Assembly: GCA_021808425.1 (NCBI GenBank)
Contig: JAKBBS010000116.1
Coordinates: 1 to 10,568, forward strand
From: Actinomycetes bacterium
GTDB taxonomy: Bacteria > Actinomycetota > Acidimicrobiia > Acidimicrobiales > Palsa-688
DNA: 10,568 nucleotides
Direction of reading: 5' to 3'
Under the pieces are notes generated by a model. The model was not told the origin of the DNA. It searched no databases and worked only from the letters and a program-made list of their open reading frames with translations. Positions 1 to 6,086 of the stretch are shown here, in pieces. The translations under genes were made by a program, and so were the position numbers. Position 1 is the stretch's first letter; each line of letters begins with the position of its first letter.

Positions 1-1
1 C

Positions 2-1240
2 TTCGACGGGGAAGTGGAGTCGTTGTCGTCGGCGGAGTCGGCGGGTATCGGCATCCGGGTCTTGAGCGGGGGTCGCCAAGGTTTCGCCTACGCCGGTGCG
101 CTCGACCTGGACTCGGTCGAAGAGACGCTGCGCGAAGCACGCGACAACGCCGTGTTTGTCTCCGAGGACCCGCACCTCGGCTTGGCGCACCCCGACGGCG
201 TCGCCCCGGCGAGCCTCGACCTGTGGCGCGACGACCTTGGCGGCTTCCCTACCGCCGAGAAGGTCCGTTTGGCCCTCGAGCTCGAACGGGCCGTCCGCGC
301 CGGGGACCCCAGGATACGAGCGGTGCAGGCCGCCGACTGGGGGGACTCAGCCGTCGAGTCGGCTATCGCAACCAACACCGGGATCATGGCGTACTCAAGG
401 AGGTGCAGCTGCTACCTGTCCGCTTCGGCCATAGCCGGCGAAGGAGACGACACCCAGACCGGCGGCGGCTACTCGGTGGGGCGCAGCCCGGCCGACCTCG
501 ACGTCAACGTCGCAGCCGACGACGCCGTTCGTCGAGCCACACGACTCCTCGGAGCGACTAGACCACGATCCGCTCACCTGACAGTCGTGCTAGAACCTCG
601 CATCACGGCCACGCTTCTGGCGATACTCGCTGGCACCCTCGACGGGGAATCGGTCCTCAAAGGGCGGTCGCTGTTCGCCGAGCGCGTCGGAGAGAAGGTG
701 GCGGTCGGCGGGCTCACGCTCGTCGATGACCCGACCAACCCGGACGCCTACTCGGCGAGCAGCTACGACGCGGAGGGGCTGGCCACGCGGCGCAATGTGC
801 TGATCGAGGGCGGGGTCCTGCGCAAATTCCTCTACAACACCTACAGCGCTCGACGCGCCGGGACAGTATCAACCGGATCTGCGGTGCGCGCCGGATACAG
901 CGGGGCTCCCGGAACCGGCGCCCGGGCGGTCTCTTTGGTCCCAGGTACCAAGAGCGCTGACGAGATCGTCACTGCCGTAGGCGACGGGCTTCTGGTGCAG
1001 TCGGTCTCCGGGATACATTCGGGGGTCAACCCGGTGAGCGGGGACTTCTCGGTCGGGGCGGAGGGCGTCCTGATCGAAGGCGGGGCGCTTGCCGGCCCGG
1101 TCAGGGAGATCACTATCGCCTCGACTATCCAAAGGATGCTCACCGACGTAGTGGAGATCGGCGCGGACCTCGAGTACCTGCCGTCGAGCGCGGCGGGGCT
1201 GACCCTTGCGATCTCCGATGTCGCGATGAGCGGTCAGTAG
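2..1240 (+). CDS. pmbA: PmbA/TldE-family protein (TldD/PmbA peptidase partner), 5' truncated
   Basis: The reading frame is open from the first bases of the window, reading FDGEVESLSS before any start codon, so the true start lies off the left edge. A GTG at 14 is in frame but sits inside the conserved N-terminal region. About 412 residues are visible; the family is usually about 450, so roughly 35-40 are missing. Family-like segments are visible: a GIGIRV strand near the N-terminus, DDPTNPDAYSASSYDAEG in the middle, GVLRKFLYNTYSARRAG, then SVSGIHSGVNPVSGDFSVGAEG near the C-terminus. The HExxxH metal site that defines TldD is absent, which points to the PmbA/TldE subunit. In E. coli, TldD and TldE form a metalloprotease that trims peptides such as microcin B17 precursor and unfolded substrates. 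A tldD gene would be expected just upstream, outside the window. The gene ends 18 bases before the first msrA start candidate, so the two may be cotranscribed. Confidence 0.9.
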   Translation, partial: FDGEVESLSSAESAGIGIRVLSGGRQGFAYAGALDLDSVEETLREARDNAVFVSEDPHLGLAHPDGVAPASLDLWRDDLGGFPTAEKVRLALELERAVRAGDPRIRAVQAADWGDSAVESAIATNTGIMAYSRRCSCYLSASAIAGEGDDTQTGGGYSVGRSPADLDVNVAADDAVRRATRLLGATRPRSAHLTVVLEPRITATLLAILAGTLDGESVLKGRSLFAERVGEKVAVGGLTLVDDPTNPDAYSASSYDAEGLATRRNVLIEGGVLRKFLYNTYSARRAGTVSTGSAVRAGYSGAPGTGARAVSLVPGTKSADEIVTAVGDGLLVQSVSGIHSGVNPVSGDFSVGAEGVLIEGGALAGPVREITIASTIQRMLTDVVEIGADLEYLPSSAAGLTLAISDVAMSGQ

Positions 1241-1258
1241 ACGCCGGGGAAGCGTAAC

Positions 1259-1930
1259 TTGGGAGACATGTTTTCCTTCTCCCGTCACAAGACGACCATG
1301 GTCGACCGCTCAGATGCATTGGCGGGACGCTCCCAGCCTCTCCGGGTGTCCGACCAGCACTTCGTCAACTTCCATCCGCTCAAAGGGCCGTTCCCGGAGG
1401 GATACGACTGGGCTGTGTTCGGCCTCGGATGCTTCTGGGGTGCCGAGAAGTGCTTCTGGAAGGTACCTGGCGTGTGGACGACGGCAGTCGGCTACGCGGG
1501 CGGCTTCACCCCGAACCCGACCTACGAGGAGGTCTGCTCCGGTGGGACCGGCCACGCCGAGGTCGTCCTCGTGGTCTGGGATCCGAAAGTCGTTTCCTTC
1601 GACCGCCTCCTCCAGGTGTTCTGGGAGGCCCACGACCCGACACAGGGTATGCGCCAGGGGAACGACGTCGGCACGCAGTATCGCTCTGCTATCTATGCGC
1701 ACGACCCGGCACAACTCGACGCTGCCAGGCGGTCGGCGGAGCGCTACAGCGTGGCGTTGGCCGGTGCCGGCCACGGGGCGGTCACCACAGAGATCGGGCC
1801 GATCGGCGAGGGCGGGTTCTTCTACGCGGAGGACTACCACCAGCAGTATCTGGCCAAGAACCCCGACGGTTACTGTGGGCTTGGCGGTACTGGGGTCGCG
1901 TGCCTGACAGGCACCGGGGTAGAGGCGTGA
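1259..1930 (+). CDS. msrA: Peptide-methionine (S)-S-oxide reductase MsrA
   Basis: This cytosolic repair enzyme reduces methionine-S-sulfoxide in proteins and free methionine, using thioredoxin-recycled cysteines. The signature GCFWG is at residues 57-61 with catalytic Cys58; [12 protein letters not shown] and [16 protein letters not shown] follow in the usual order. The C-terminus reads [15 protein letters not shown], giving two candidate resolving cysteines, Cys206 and Cys215, as in three-cysteine MsrA enzymes such as the E. coli form. The 223 residues fit the longer form with a roughly 45-residue N-terminal extension. The TTG at 1259 has GGGGAAG at 1247-1252 six bases upstream. An in-frame ATG at 1268 is the alternative; its nearer GGGAG is only two bases away, so the TTG has better ribosome binding geometry although ATG is the commoner codon. 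The gene follows pmbA closely and converges with rpsR. Confidence 0.95.
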   Translation: MGDMFSFSRHKTTMVDRSDALAGRSQPLRVSDQHFVNFHPLKGPFPEGYDWAVFGLGCFWGAEKCFWKVPGVWTTAVGYAGGFTPNPTYEEVCSGGTGHAEVVLVVWDPKVVSFDRLLQVFWEAHDPTQGMRQGNDVGTQYRSAIYAHDPAQLDAARRSAERYSVALAGAGHGAVTTEIGPIGEGGFFYAEDYHQQYLAKNPDGYCGLGGTGVACLTGTGVEA

Positions 1931-1947
1931 TCGGTCGCTTCGGCGAT

Positions 1948-1989
1948 CGGCAGCGACTGAAACGGACCGAAGCCGGCGAATCGCTGCCG
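1948..1989. repeat. 9-bp inverted repeat between convergent msrA and rpsR
   Basis: CGGCAGCGA at 1948-1956 is the exact reverse complement of TCGCTGCCG at 1981-1989, with a 24-base loop. It lies in the 74-base gap between two genes that end towards each other, where a two-way terminator would be expected. No T-run follows on either strand and the loop is long, so a transcription-ending role is only a possibility. Confidence 0.35.
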
Positions 1990-2004
1990 GCCGGTCAGCG
2001 AACT

Positions 2005-2454
2005 CTAGGAGTCCGCCCCGGACGCTTCGTCCTCGTCTTCTTCGGCCAGGTCGGCGCCGTCAAGTTGATCTGACGAGGAATTGGAGTCGAATGCGTCGCC
2101 AGCCGGCGAACCGGTGTTCGGCCCCCGGCGGTCCGTGCGGGGGCCTCTCGGCTCTGCGGAAGCGGCGCGCACGGAGTACGGAAGTAGCGCCAGCTCCCGG
2201 GCCGTCTTGACTGCGGTCGCGACGTCGCCTTGATGCTGCGAACAGGTGCCGGTCGCCCCACGGGCCTTGATCCGTCCTCGGTCGTTGACGAACCGCTTCA
2301 GAAGCCCGATGTCTTTGTAGTCGACCCAGGTTGCGTGCTTTGAGCAGAAGATGCAGACCTTCGGCTTGCCGCGACGGGGACGGCTGCTCGCAGTACCGGG
2401 CCGGGGCCGACGGTCCTGGCTTTTCTTGGTTGTCGCCTTCGGATTGCGCGCCAT
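2005..2454 (-). CDS. rpsR: Ribosomal protein bS18, zinc-site type, with long acidic C-terminal tail
   Basis: The core is clearly bS18, a small-subunit protein that pairs with bS6 on 16S rRNA. Residues 44-60 include VDYKDIGLLKRFVNDRG, and residues 69-93 include TGTCSQHQ and ending RELALLPY. Cys34 and Cys37 (CIFC) with Cys71 and His74 (CSQH) form an intact zinc-type C+ site. The start is the ATG at 2454: AAGGAG at 2459-2464 lies four bases upstream, and MARNPK gives a normal basic N-terminus. At 149 residues it is much longer than the usual 75-95. The extra part is about 53 residues after LLPY, first rich in Arg, Pro and Gly and then strongly acidic (LAEEDEDEASGADS). The gene stands alone, without the usual rpsF, ssb and rplI neighbours, and lies 133 bases downstream of mtnP on the same strand. 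It may be a second bS18 copy. A sequence resembling a -10 box, TAGAAT (2553 down to 2548), lies in the gap but lacks a good -35. Confidence 0.9.
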   Translation of the reverse strand: MARNPKATTKKSQDRRPRPGTASSRPRRGKPKVCIFCSKHATWVDYKDIGLLKRFVNDRGRIKARGATGTCSQHQGDVATAVKTARELALLPYSVRAASAEPRGPRTDRRGPNTGSPAGDAFDSNSSSDQLDGADLAEEDEDEASGADS

Positions 2455-2587
2455 GTGGCTCCTTATGTCTCCCGCTGGGGGCCGACCTTGTGCCGGACCT
2501 GCCATGAGTGGGAGTCGCCGACACGATGCCCACAAGCACCCATGCTTATTCTAGTCGCGGCGTCGAAGCTTCGGGGCAAAGGCTCCC

Positions 2588-3427
2588 CTACCTCCGGTCC
2601 GCGAGGCTCGGAGCGCCACCCCCGGCGCAATCGCAGCGGGTGCCGGCACGCGCGGACAAGGCTGGTATCACGAGGCCGAGCAGGGATCGCGCGTGGTCCA
2701 CGTTGGCGGCCATAACCTCGAATGCCGACCTCGCGCTGACAGCAGCGACAGACGGGTCGTCGTCCAGGCCTGCGTCGTAGTCGGTTACGAGCGCCAGTCC
2801 CGAGTAGCACAGCCCGAGCTCTCGCGCGAGGTACGCCTCGGGGTGCTGCGTCATGTTTATTACATCGAACCCGCAGGCCGCGTAGAAGCGTGACTCCGCC
2901 CTGGTGGAAAAACGCGGCCCCTGCACCACCACGACCGTTCCCCTCCGATGGATTCTCCCAGGCGGCCACGCACCCTCTCCTGCCGCGTCCGCGATCTCGC
3001 CTGAAAGGGCGCTGCAATACGGGTCCGCGAAGCTGACATGGTTGACTTCGGGCGAGCGAACGAACGTGTCCGGGCGACCCCACGTGCGGTCGACGAGCTG
3101 GTCGATGACCACCAGATCCCCGGGCGCCATGTCCGCCCGGAGTGATCCGGACGCGCAAAAGCCGATCACCCGAGTAGCGCCGAGGGAAGCGAGCGCCCAG
3201 AGGTTTGCGCTGTACGGGACCTCGTGGGGGGCGTAGGTGTGGCTGGTTCCGTGGCGGGCAATGAAAGCAACCCGGCGGCCACCCACATCCCCGACGTGTA
3301 CAGGCGACGCCGGAGGGCCGTACGGCGTATCAATCGACAGCTCCACAGCACCGTCGATCAGGCTGTAGAACCCTGAGCCACCGATTACAGCGATCTCCAC
3401 CCCGGCCGGTTCAGCGGGGTCTCGCAT
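2588..3427 (-). CDS. mtnP: S-methyl-5'-thioadenosine phosphorylase (MTAP)
   Basis: The enzyme splits methylthioadenosine with phosphate into adenine and methylthioribose-1-phosphate, feeding purine and methionine salvage. Motifs of the PNP/MTAP family appear in order: GGSGFY at 16-21 (phosphate loop), RHGTSHTYAPHEVPYSANLWAL at 58-79 (phosphate and sugar contacts), NMTQHPEAYLARE from 191, and TDYD at 215-218. Asp at 216 and 218, where 6-oxopurine enzymes have Asn and methylthioinosine enzymes diverge, supports an adenine substrate. Cys265 and Cys267 form a C-x-C pair near the C-terminus, as in some archaeal MTAPs where it makes a disulfide. The length of 279 is normal. The upstream fmdB-like gene ends in TAG and the sequence reads TAGTGATG, so a GTG at 3430 (one-base overlap) or the ATG at 3427 (two-base gap) could start translation; both imply coupling. 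No clear ribosome binding site is visible, which fits coupling to the gene above. Confidence 0.92.
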   Translation of the reverse strand: MRDPAEPAGVEIAVIGGSGFYSLIDGAVELSIDTPYGPPASPVHVGDVGGRRVAFIARHGTSHTYAPHEVPYSANLWALASLGATRVIGFCASGSLRADMAPGDLVVIDQLVDRTWGRPDTFVRSPEVNHVSFADPYCSALSGEIADAAGEGAWPPGRIHRRGTVVVVQGPRFSTRAESRFYAACGFDVINMTQHPEAYLARELGLCYSGLALVTDYDAGLDDDPSVAAVSARSAFEVMAANVDHARSLLGLVIPALSARAGTRCDCAGGGAPSLADRR

Positions 3428-3429
3428 CA

Positions 3430-3828
3430 CTAGGACGAGGCCGCAGACGGCGACGGGGAGGACTTCGAGGACGATGACGAGGACGAGTCCGACGTCGCGC
3501 TGGAGCCCGAGCCATTACCAGAGGCCGGCGACCCGGACTCCTTGGTGCCCCCCGACTCGTTGGACACTGCGCCGTTTTTCGACGAGTCTGACGAGGATTC
3601 CGAGGACTTCTCGGAGCCCTCCTTCGAACCCGACGACTTGGACCCGTTCGACGAACGACTGTCGGTCTTGTAAAAGCCGCTCCCCTTGAACGCGATCCCG
3701 ATGGAGCCGAACACCTTGCGCAGCGGTCCGCCACAGGACGGACATGTGGTCAGCTCGTCGTCAGAGAACGACTGGACGACATCGATGTGTTCCCCGCAGG
3801 ACTTGCACGCGTATTCGTAGGTGGGCAT
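3430..3828 (-). CDS. FmdB-family zinc-ribbon protein with Ser-rich tail; likely Ruc-type redox chaperone
   Basis: The N-terminus MPTYEYACKSCGE is the hallmark of the FmdB/CxxC_CxxC_SSSS family. Cys8, Cys11, Cys29 and Cys32 form two CxxC knuckles that should bind one zinc. KVFGSIGIAFKGSGFYKTD (39-57) closes the folded part. Residues 57-132 are low-complexity, dominated by Ser, Gly, Lys and Glu and ending in poly-Ser, so probably disordered. The start at 3828 is the family-conserved ATG with AGGAG at 3840-3844, 11 bases upstream; a longer frame from 3858 would add ten residues but would start inside the CIRCE palindrome. In M. tuberculosis the relative Rv0991c (Ruc) is an HrcA-controlled chaperone activated when oxidation releases zinc, and it lies beside galU as here. 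A CIRCE element in this gene's leader supports the same role. It is the first gene of a minus-strand set with mtnP and perhaps rpsR. Function is inferred from family and context. Confidence 0.85.
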   Translation of the reverse strand: MPTYEYACKSCGEHIDVVQSFSDDELTTCPSCGGPLRKVFGSIGIAFKGSGFYKTDSRSSNGSKSSGSKEGSEKSSESSSDSSKNGAVSNESGGTKESGSPASGNGSGSSATSDSSSSSSSKSSPSPSAASS

Positions 3829-3851
3829 TTCAGATCGAACTCCTACATGTT

Positions 3852-3878
3852 CTGGCACTCACATACCGAGAGTGCTAA
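3852..3878 (-). promoter_or_regulatory. CIRCE element (HrcA operator) upstream of the fmdB-like gene
   Basis: On the minus strand the sequence is TTAGCACTC, nine bases, then GAGTGCCAG. The CIRCE consensus is TTAGCACTC-N9-GAGTGCTAA, so one arm is perfect, the other differs at two outer bases (16 of 18 match), and the spacer is exactly nine. HrcA represses heat-shock genes through this site, usually placed at or just after the transcription start. Here it ends 23 bases before the fmdB-like start codon, and its left-hand edge on the minus strand touches a possible -10 box. It lies 24 bases outside the likely galU -35 box, so it is better placed to control the minus-strand genes. Confidence 0.9.
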
Positions 3879-3883
3879 GTGTA
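3878..3883 (-). promoter_or_regulatory. Possible -10 box for the fmdB-mtnP operon
   Basis: TACACT on the minus strand fits the TAnnnT pattern and would place the transcription start about seven bases on, inside the CIRCE palindrome, which is where HrcA would block it. No good -35 hexamer is seen 16-18 bases upstream (the best is TGTCAC), so the call rests on position relative to CIRCE. Confidence 0.45.
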
Positions 3884-3901
3884 GCCGAGGAACGTGCGAT
3901 C

Positions 3902-3930
3902 GTGACATTTGATGCTTCGATGGTAAAGAT
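3902..3930 (+). promoter_or_regulatory. Promoter of galU, probably giving a leaderless transcript
   Basis: GTGACA at 3902-3907 matches five of six bases of the TTGACA -35 box. TAAAGAT at 3924-3930, preceded by TGG as in an extended -10, follows after 16-17 bases. Transcription would start around 3936-3937, at or next to the A of the galU ATG at 3937. No Shine-Dalgarno sequence lies before that ATG, which agrees with leaderless translation, common in actinobacteria. Confidence 0.55.
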
Positions 3931-3936
3931 ATTGCT

Positions 3937-4812
3937 ATGCCCAGACAGCTTCGAAAGGCAGTGATACCGGCGGCTGGTTTGGGGACACGTTTTCTCCCCG
4001 CCACGAAGGCGGTCCCTAAAGAGATGATGCCGCTAGTAGACAAGCCGGCGATCCAGTACGTGGTAGAGGAGGCGGCTGCCGCCGGCATTACGGACGTACT
4101 CATCGTGACCGGACGGTCCAAGGACGCGATCGAAGACCATTTCGACCGCTCCCCCGAGCTGGAGGAAGCCCTTCTCGCTGTTGGCAAGGATGCAGAGGCA
4201 GCGCAGGTCAGGGCGATCCATGACCTAGTACAGATTCACTATGTCCGCCAAGGCGCGCCTCGCGGCCTCGGCCACGCCGTAGGTATGGCCCGTGCTCACG
4301 TCGGCGACGAGCCTTTCGTCGTCATGCTCCCGGACGATCTGATGCACCCGAACGCCGGGATCCTCACCGGCATGATCTCGACGCACAAGCGGAACCAGTC
4401 GGCTGTGCTGGCCTTAAAGAGGGTCGCTGGCCGGGAGATCTCCATGTACGGGGTGGCGGCTGCGAAAGCTTTGAGCGACACGGTCGTCGAGGTTTCCGAC
4501 CTGGTCGAGAAGCCGTCGCCTGAGGACGCGCCTTCCGACCTCGGCGTGATGGGTCGCTACATCCTGACTCCAGGCATCTTCGACGCCATCGAACGCACGG
4601 AGACCGGCAGAGGTGGAGAGATCCAATTGACGGACGCGATCAAGGCCCTGATCGGCGAGGAGACGGTGCTCGGCTACATCATCGGGAGTGGCAGGTTCGA
4701 CACCGGCAACAAGCTCGACTTCCTGATCGCATCCGTCACCTTCGCTCTCGAACGTGACGATCTCGGCCCCGAACTGCTCGAGTTCCTTCGCGGCGTCGTC
4801 TCAGGGCGTTGA
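3937..4812 (+). CDS. galU: UTP-glucose-1-phosphate uridylyltransferase GalU
   Basis: The cytosolic enzyme makes UDP-glucose from UTP and glucose-1-phosphate, for cell-envelope sugars and trehalose or glycogen-type metabolism. The nucleotide-binding signature AAGLGTRFLPATKAVPKEMM is at residues 12-31. RQGAPRGLGHAV (104-115) and LPDDL (131-135) carry the uridine and metal contacts. VEKP (190-193), GRGGEIQLTDAI (224-235) and GRFDTGNKL (252-260) complete the sugar-binding set. The 291 residues match bacterial GalU. The ATG start is family-typical (PRQLRKAVIPAAG) and appears leaderless. The stop overlaps the moeA TTG start by four bases (TTGA), implying coupled translation. Divergent from the fmdB-like gene with 108 bases between the start codons. 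Confidence 0.97.
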   Translation: MPRQLRKAVIPAAGLGTRFLPATKAVPKEMMPLVDKPAIQYVVEEAAAAGITDVLIVTGRSKDAIEDHFDRSPELEEALLAVGKDAEAAQVRAIHDLVQIHYVRQGAPRGLGHAVGMARAHVGDEPFVVMLPDDLMHPNAGILTGMISTHKRNQSAVLALKRVAGREISMYGVAAAKALSDTVVEVSDLVEKPSPEDAPSDLGVMGRYILTPGIFDAIERTETGRGGEIQLTDAIKALIGEETVLGYIIGSGRFDTGNKLDFLIASVTFALERDDLGPELLEFLRGVVSGR

Positions 4813-6026
4813 TCACCCTCGAAGAAGCCCAAGAGGAAGTCCTCGTTGCTTGCCGCCCGGCCGCGCCGACTGATGTGGCCGTTTCGGCTGCTCTGGGGTT
4901 GATCCTCGCCGAGGACGCTTACGCGTCCGAGGCGGTACCGGGTTTCGCGAATACAGCGATGGACGGCTTCGCTGTCCACGCCGATGACGTCGCCTCCGCC
5001 AGTCCGGAGACGCCGGTCCGGTTGAAGGTGATAGGCACGCGGGCTGCCGGGATCGCGAAGGCGCAAACCGTCGGCCGGGGCGAGGCGCTTCGGATTATGA
5101 CGGGGGCACTTTTTCCCGAAGGAGCGGACGCTGTCGCGATTGTCGAGGACACTCGAAGCGTAGGCGACTTCGTGGAAGTCCTTGCTTCCTCCGGCGCCGG
5201 ACAGCACATTCGCCCCAAGGGGGACGACATCTTGGCCGGCCAGCTGCTCTTCGAGGCGGGGGCTCGCCTCGGACCGGGGCATCTTGGCATCCTGTGCGCC
5301 GTCGGATGCGCTTCGGTGCGGGCCTTCCAGCGGCCCCTGGTCGGCGTACTCTCGACGGGAGACGAGCTGGTCGAGGCCGGCCCTCCGCTCGAAGCAGGCC
5401 AGATCCGGGATTCGAACCGCCGAACGCTGCTGTCGCTTCTCGAGCGTGACGGATTTCGGACGCTCGACCTGGGCATCGCCCGAGACGACGAGGCTGCAAT
5501 CGAGTCGGCTCTCGTCTCGGGAGTGTCGAGTTGCGACGCAATCCTCACGAGCGGAGGCGTGAGCATGGGCGACTTCGACTACGTCAAGACCGTCCTCGAC
5601 AGAATCGGCCGGATGCGATGGATGCAGGTGGCGATCAGGCCGTCCAAGCCGTTCGCGTTCGGCGTGATCGGCGAAACCCCGGTGTTCGGACTGCCCGGTA
5701 ACCCGGTGTCGTCGATGGTCAGCTACGAGCTTCTCGCCCGGCCGGGCCTCCGTCAGATCGCCGGCTACCTGCCGGTACAGCTGAAACGCCCGACTGTTCG
5801 GGCGGTGCTCGCAGGTGCGGGCTGGCGTGGATCACGGGATGGCCGAACGACCTTTGTTCGTGTCAGCGCCGAGTTCGGCCCGGACGGCCGGCTGACGGTG
5901 TCGAGCGCCGGGGCGCAAGGGTCTCACCAGCTGTATGCGATGGCCCGGGCGAATGCCTTGGCGGTCACCCCGCCGGGCGTGGCCGTCGAGGAGGGTGACG
6001 TGGTGGACGTCGTTCTTATCGACTGA
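4809..6026 (+). CDS. moeA: MoeA-type molybdopterin molybdotransferase; possible Glp (gephyrin-like division protein)
   Basis: MoeA inserts molybdate into adenylated molybdopterin, the last step of molybdenum cofactor synthesis. NTAMDGFAVHADD is at 48-60 with the conserved Asp52. HIRPKGDDI (133-141) is in domain II. The molybdopterin-binding domain carries GVLSTGDEL (179-187), IRDSN (199-203) and TSGGVSMGDFDYVK (247-260). RPSKPFAFG and GLPGNPVSSMV lie at about 277-304. At 405 residues it is full length. Translation begins at a TTG overlapping the galU stop (TTGA), with only a weak purine run before it. moaA and moaC follow directly, which favours a true cofactor role. However, in Mycobacterium and Corynebacterium the MoeA homologue next to galU and near glpR is Glp, a gephyrin-like protein that binds FtsZ and the membrane receptor GlpR. 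Since a GlpR-like gene lies downstream here, this protein could do either or both. Confidence 0.93.
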   Translation: MITLEEAQEEVLVACRPAAPTDVAVSAALGLILAEDAYASEAVPGFANTAMDGFAVHADDVASASPETPVRLKVIGTRAAGIAKAQTVGRGEALRIMTGALFPEGADAVAIVEDTRSVGDFVEVLASSGAGQHIRPKGDDILAGQLLFEAGARLGPGHLGILCAVGCASVRAFQRPLVGVLSTGDELVEAGPPLEAGQIRDSNRRTLLSLLERDGFRTLDLGIARDDEAAIESALVSGVSSCDAILTSGGVSMGDFDYVKTVLDRIGRMRWMQVAIRPSKPFAFGVIGETPVFGLPGNPVSSMVSYELLARPGLRQIAGYLPVQLKRPTVRAVLAGAGWRGSRDGRTTFVRVSAEFGPDGRLTVSSAGAQGSHQLYAMARANALAVTPPGVAVEEGDVVDVVLID

Positions 6027-6086
6027 GAGCGGCACCGGGGGAGGCCGGCTTGCTTCGAGCCGGTTGTGGGTAGTCTGGGAGGACTT

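Noticed and set aside
1..1240. pmbA starting at GTG 14
   Set aside because: Conserved sequence (FDGEVE) continues upstream of 14 to the window edge, so the gene is cut by the window and the GTG is internal.
2005..2454. bS18 as the zinc-free (C-minus, Zur-controlled) paralogue
   Set aside because: Cys34, Cys37, Cys71 and His74 are all present, so the zinc site is intact, and no Zur-box-like palindrome was seen upstream.
2548..2573. Independent promoter for rpsR (TAGAAT with palindrome CGAAGCTTCG at 2564-2573)
   Set aside because: No -35 hexamer lies at a workable distance and the palindrome is short, so the evidence is too thin for a feature.
2463..3158. 231-codon minus-strand frame overlapping mtnP and the rpsR leader
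   Set aside because: It is arginine-, glycine- and proline-rich with no family motif and lies out of frame across mtnP, whose frame carries all MTAP motifs. It is a high-GC shadow.
4674..5282. 202-codon minus-strand frame opposite galU and moeA
   Set aside because: It lies antisense to two strongly supported genes and shows no recognisable motif.
6045..6063. Hairpin CCGGCT-N7-AGCCGG between moeA and moaA as terminator or Moco riboswitch
   Set aside because: The stem is only six base pairs with no T-run, and the 60-base gap is too short for a Moco riboswitch fold.
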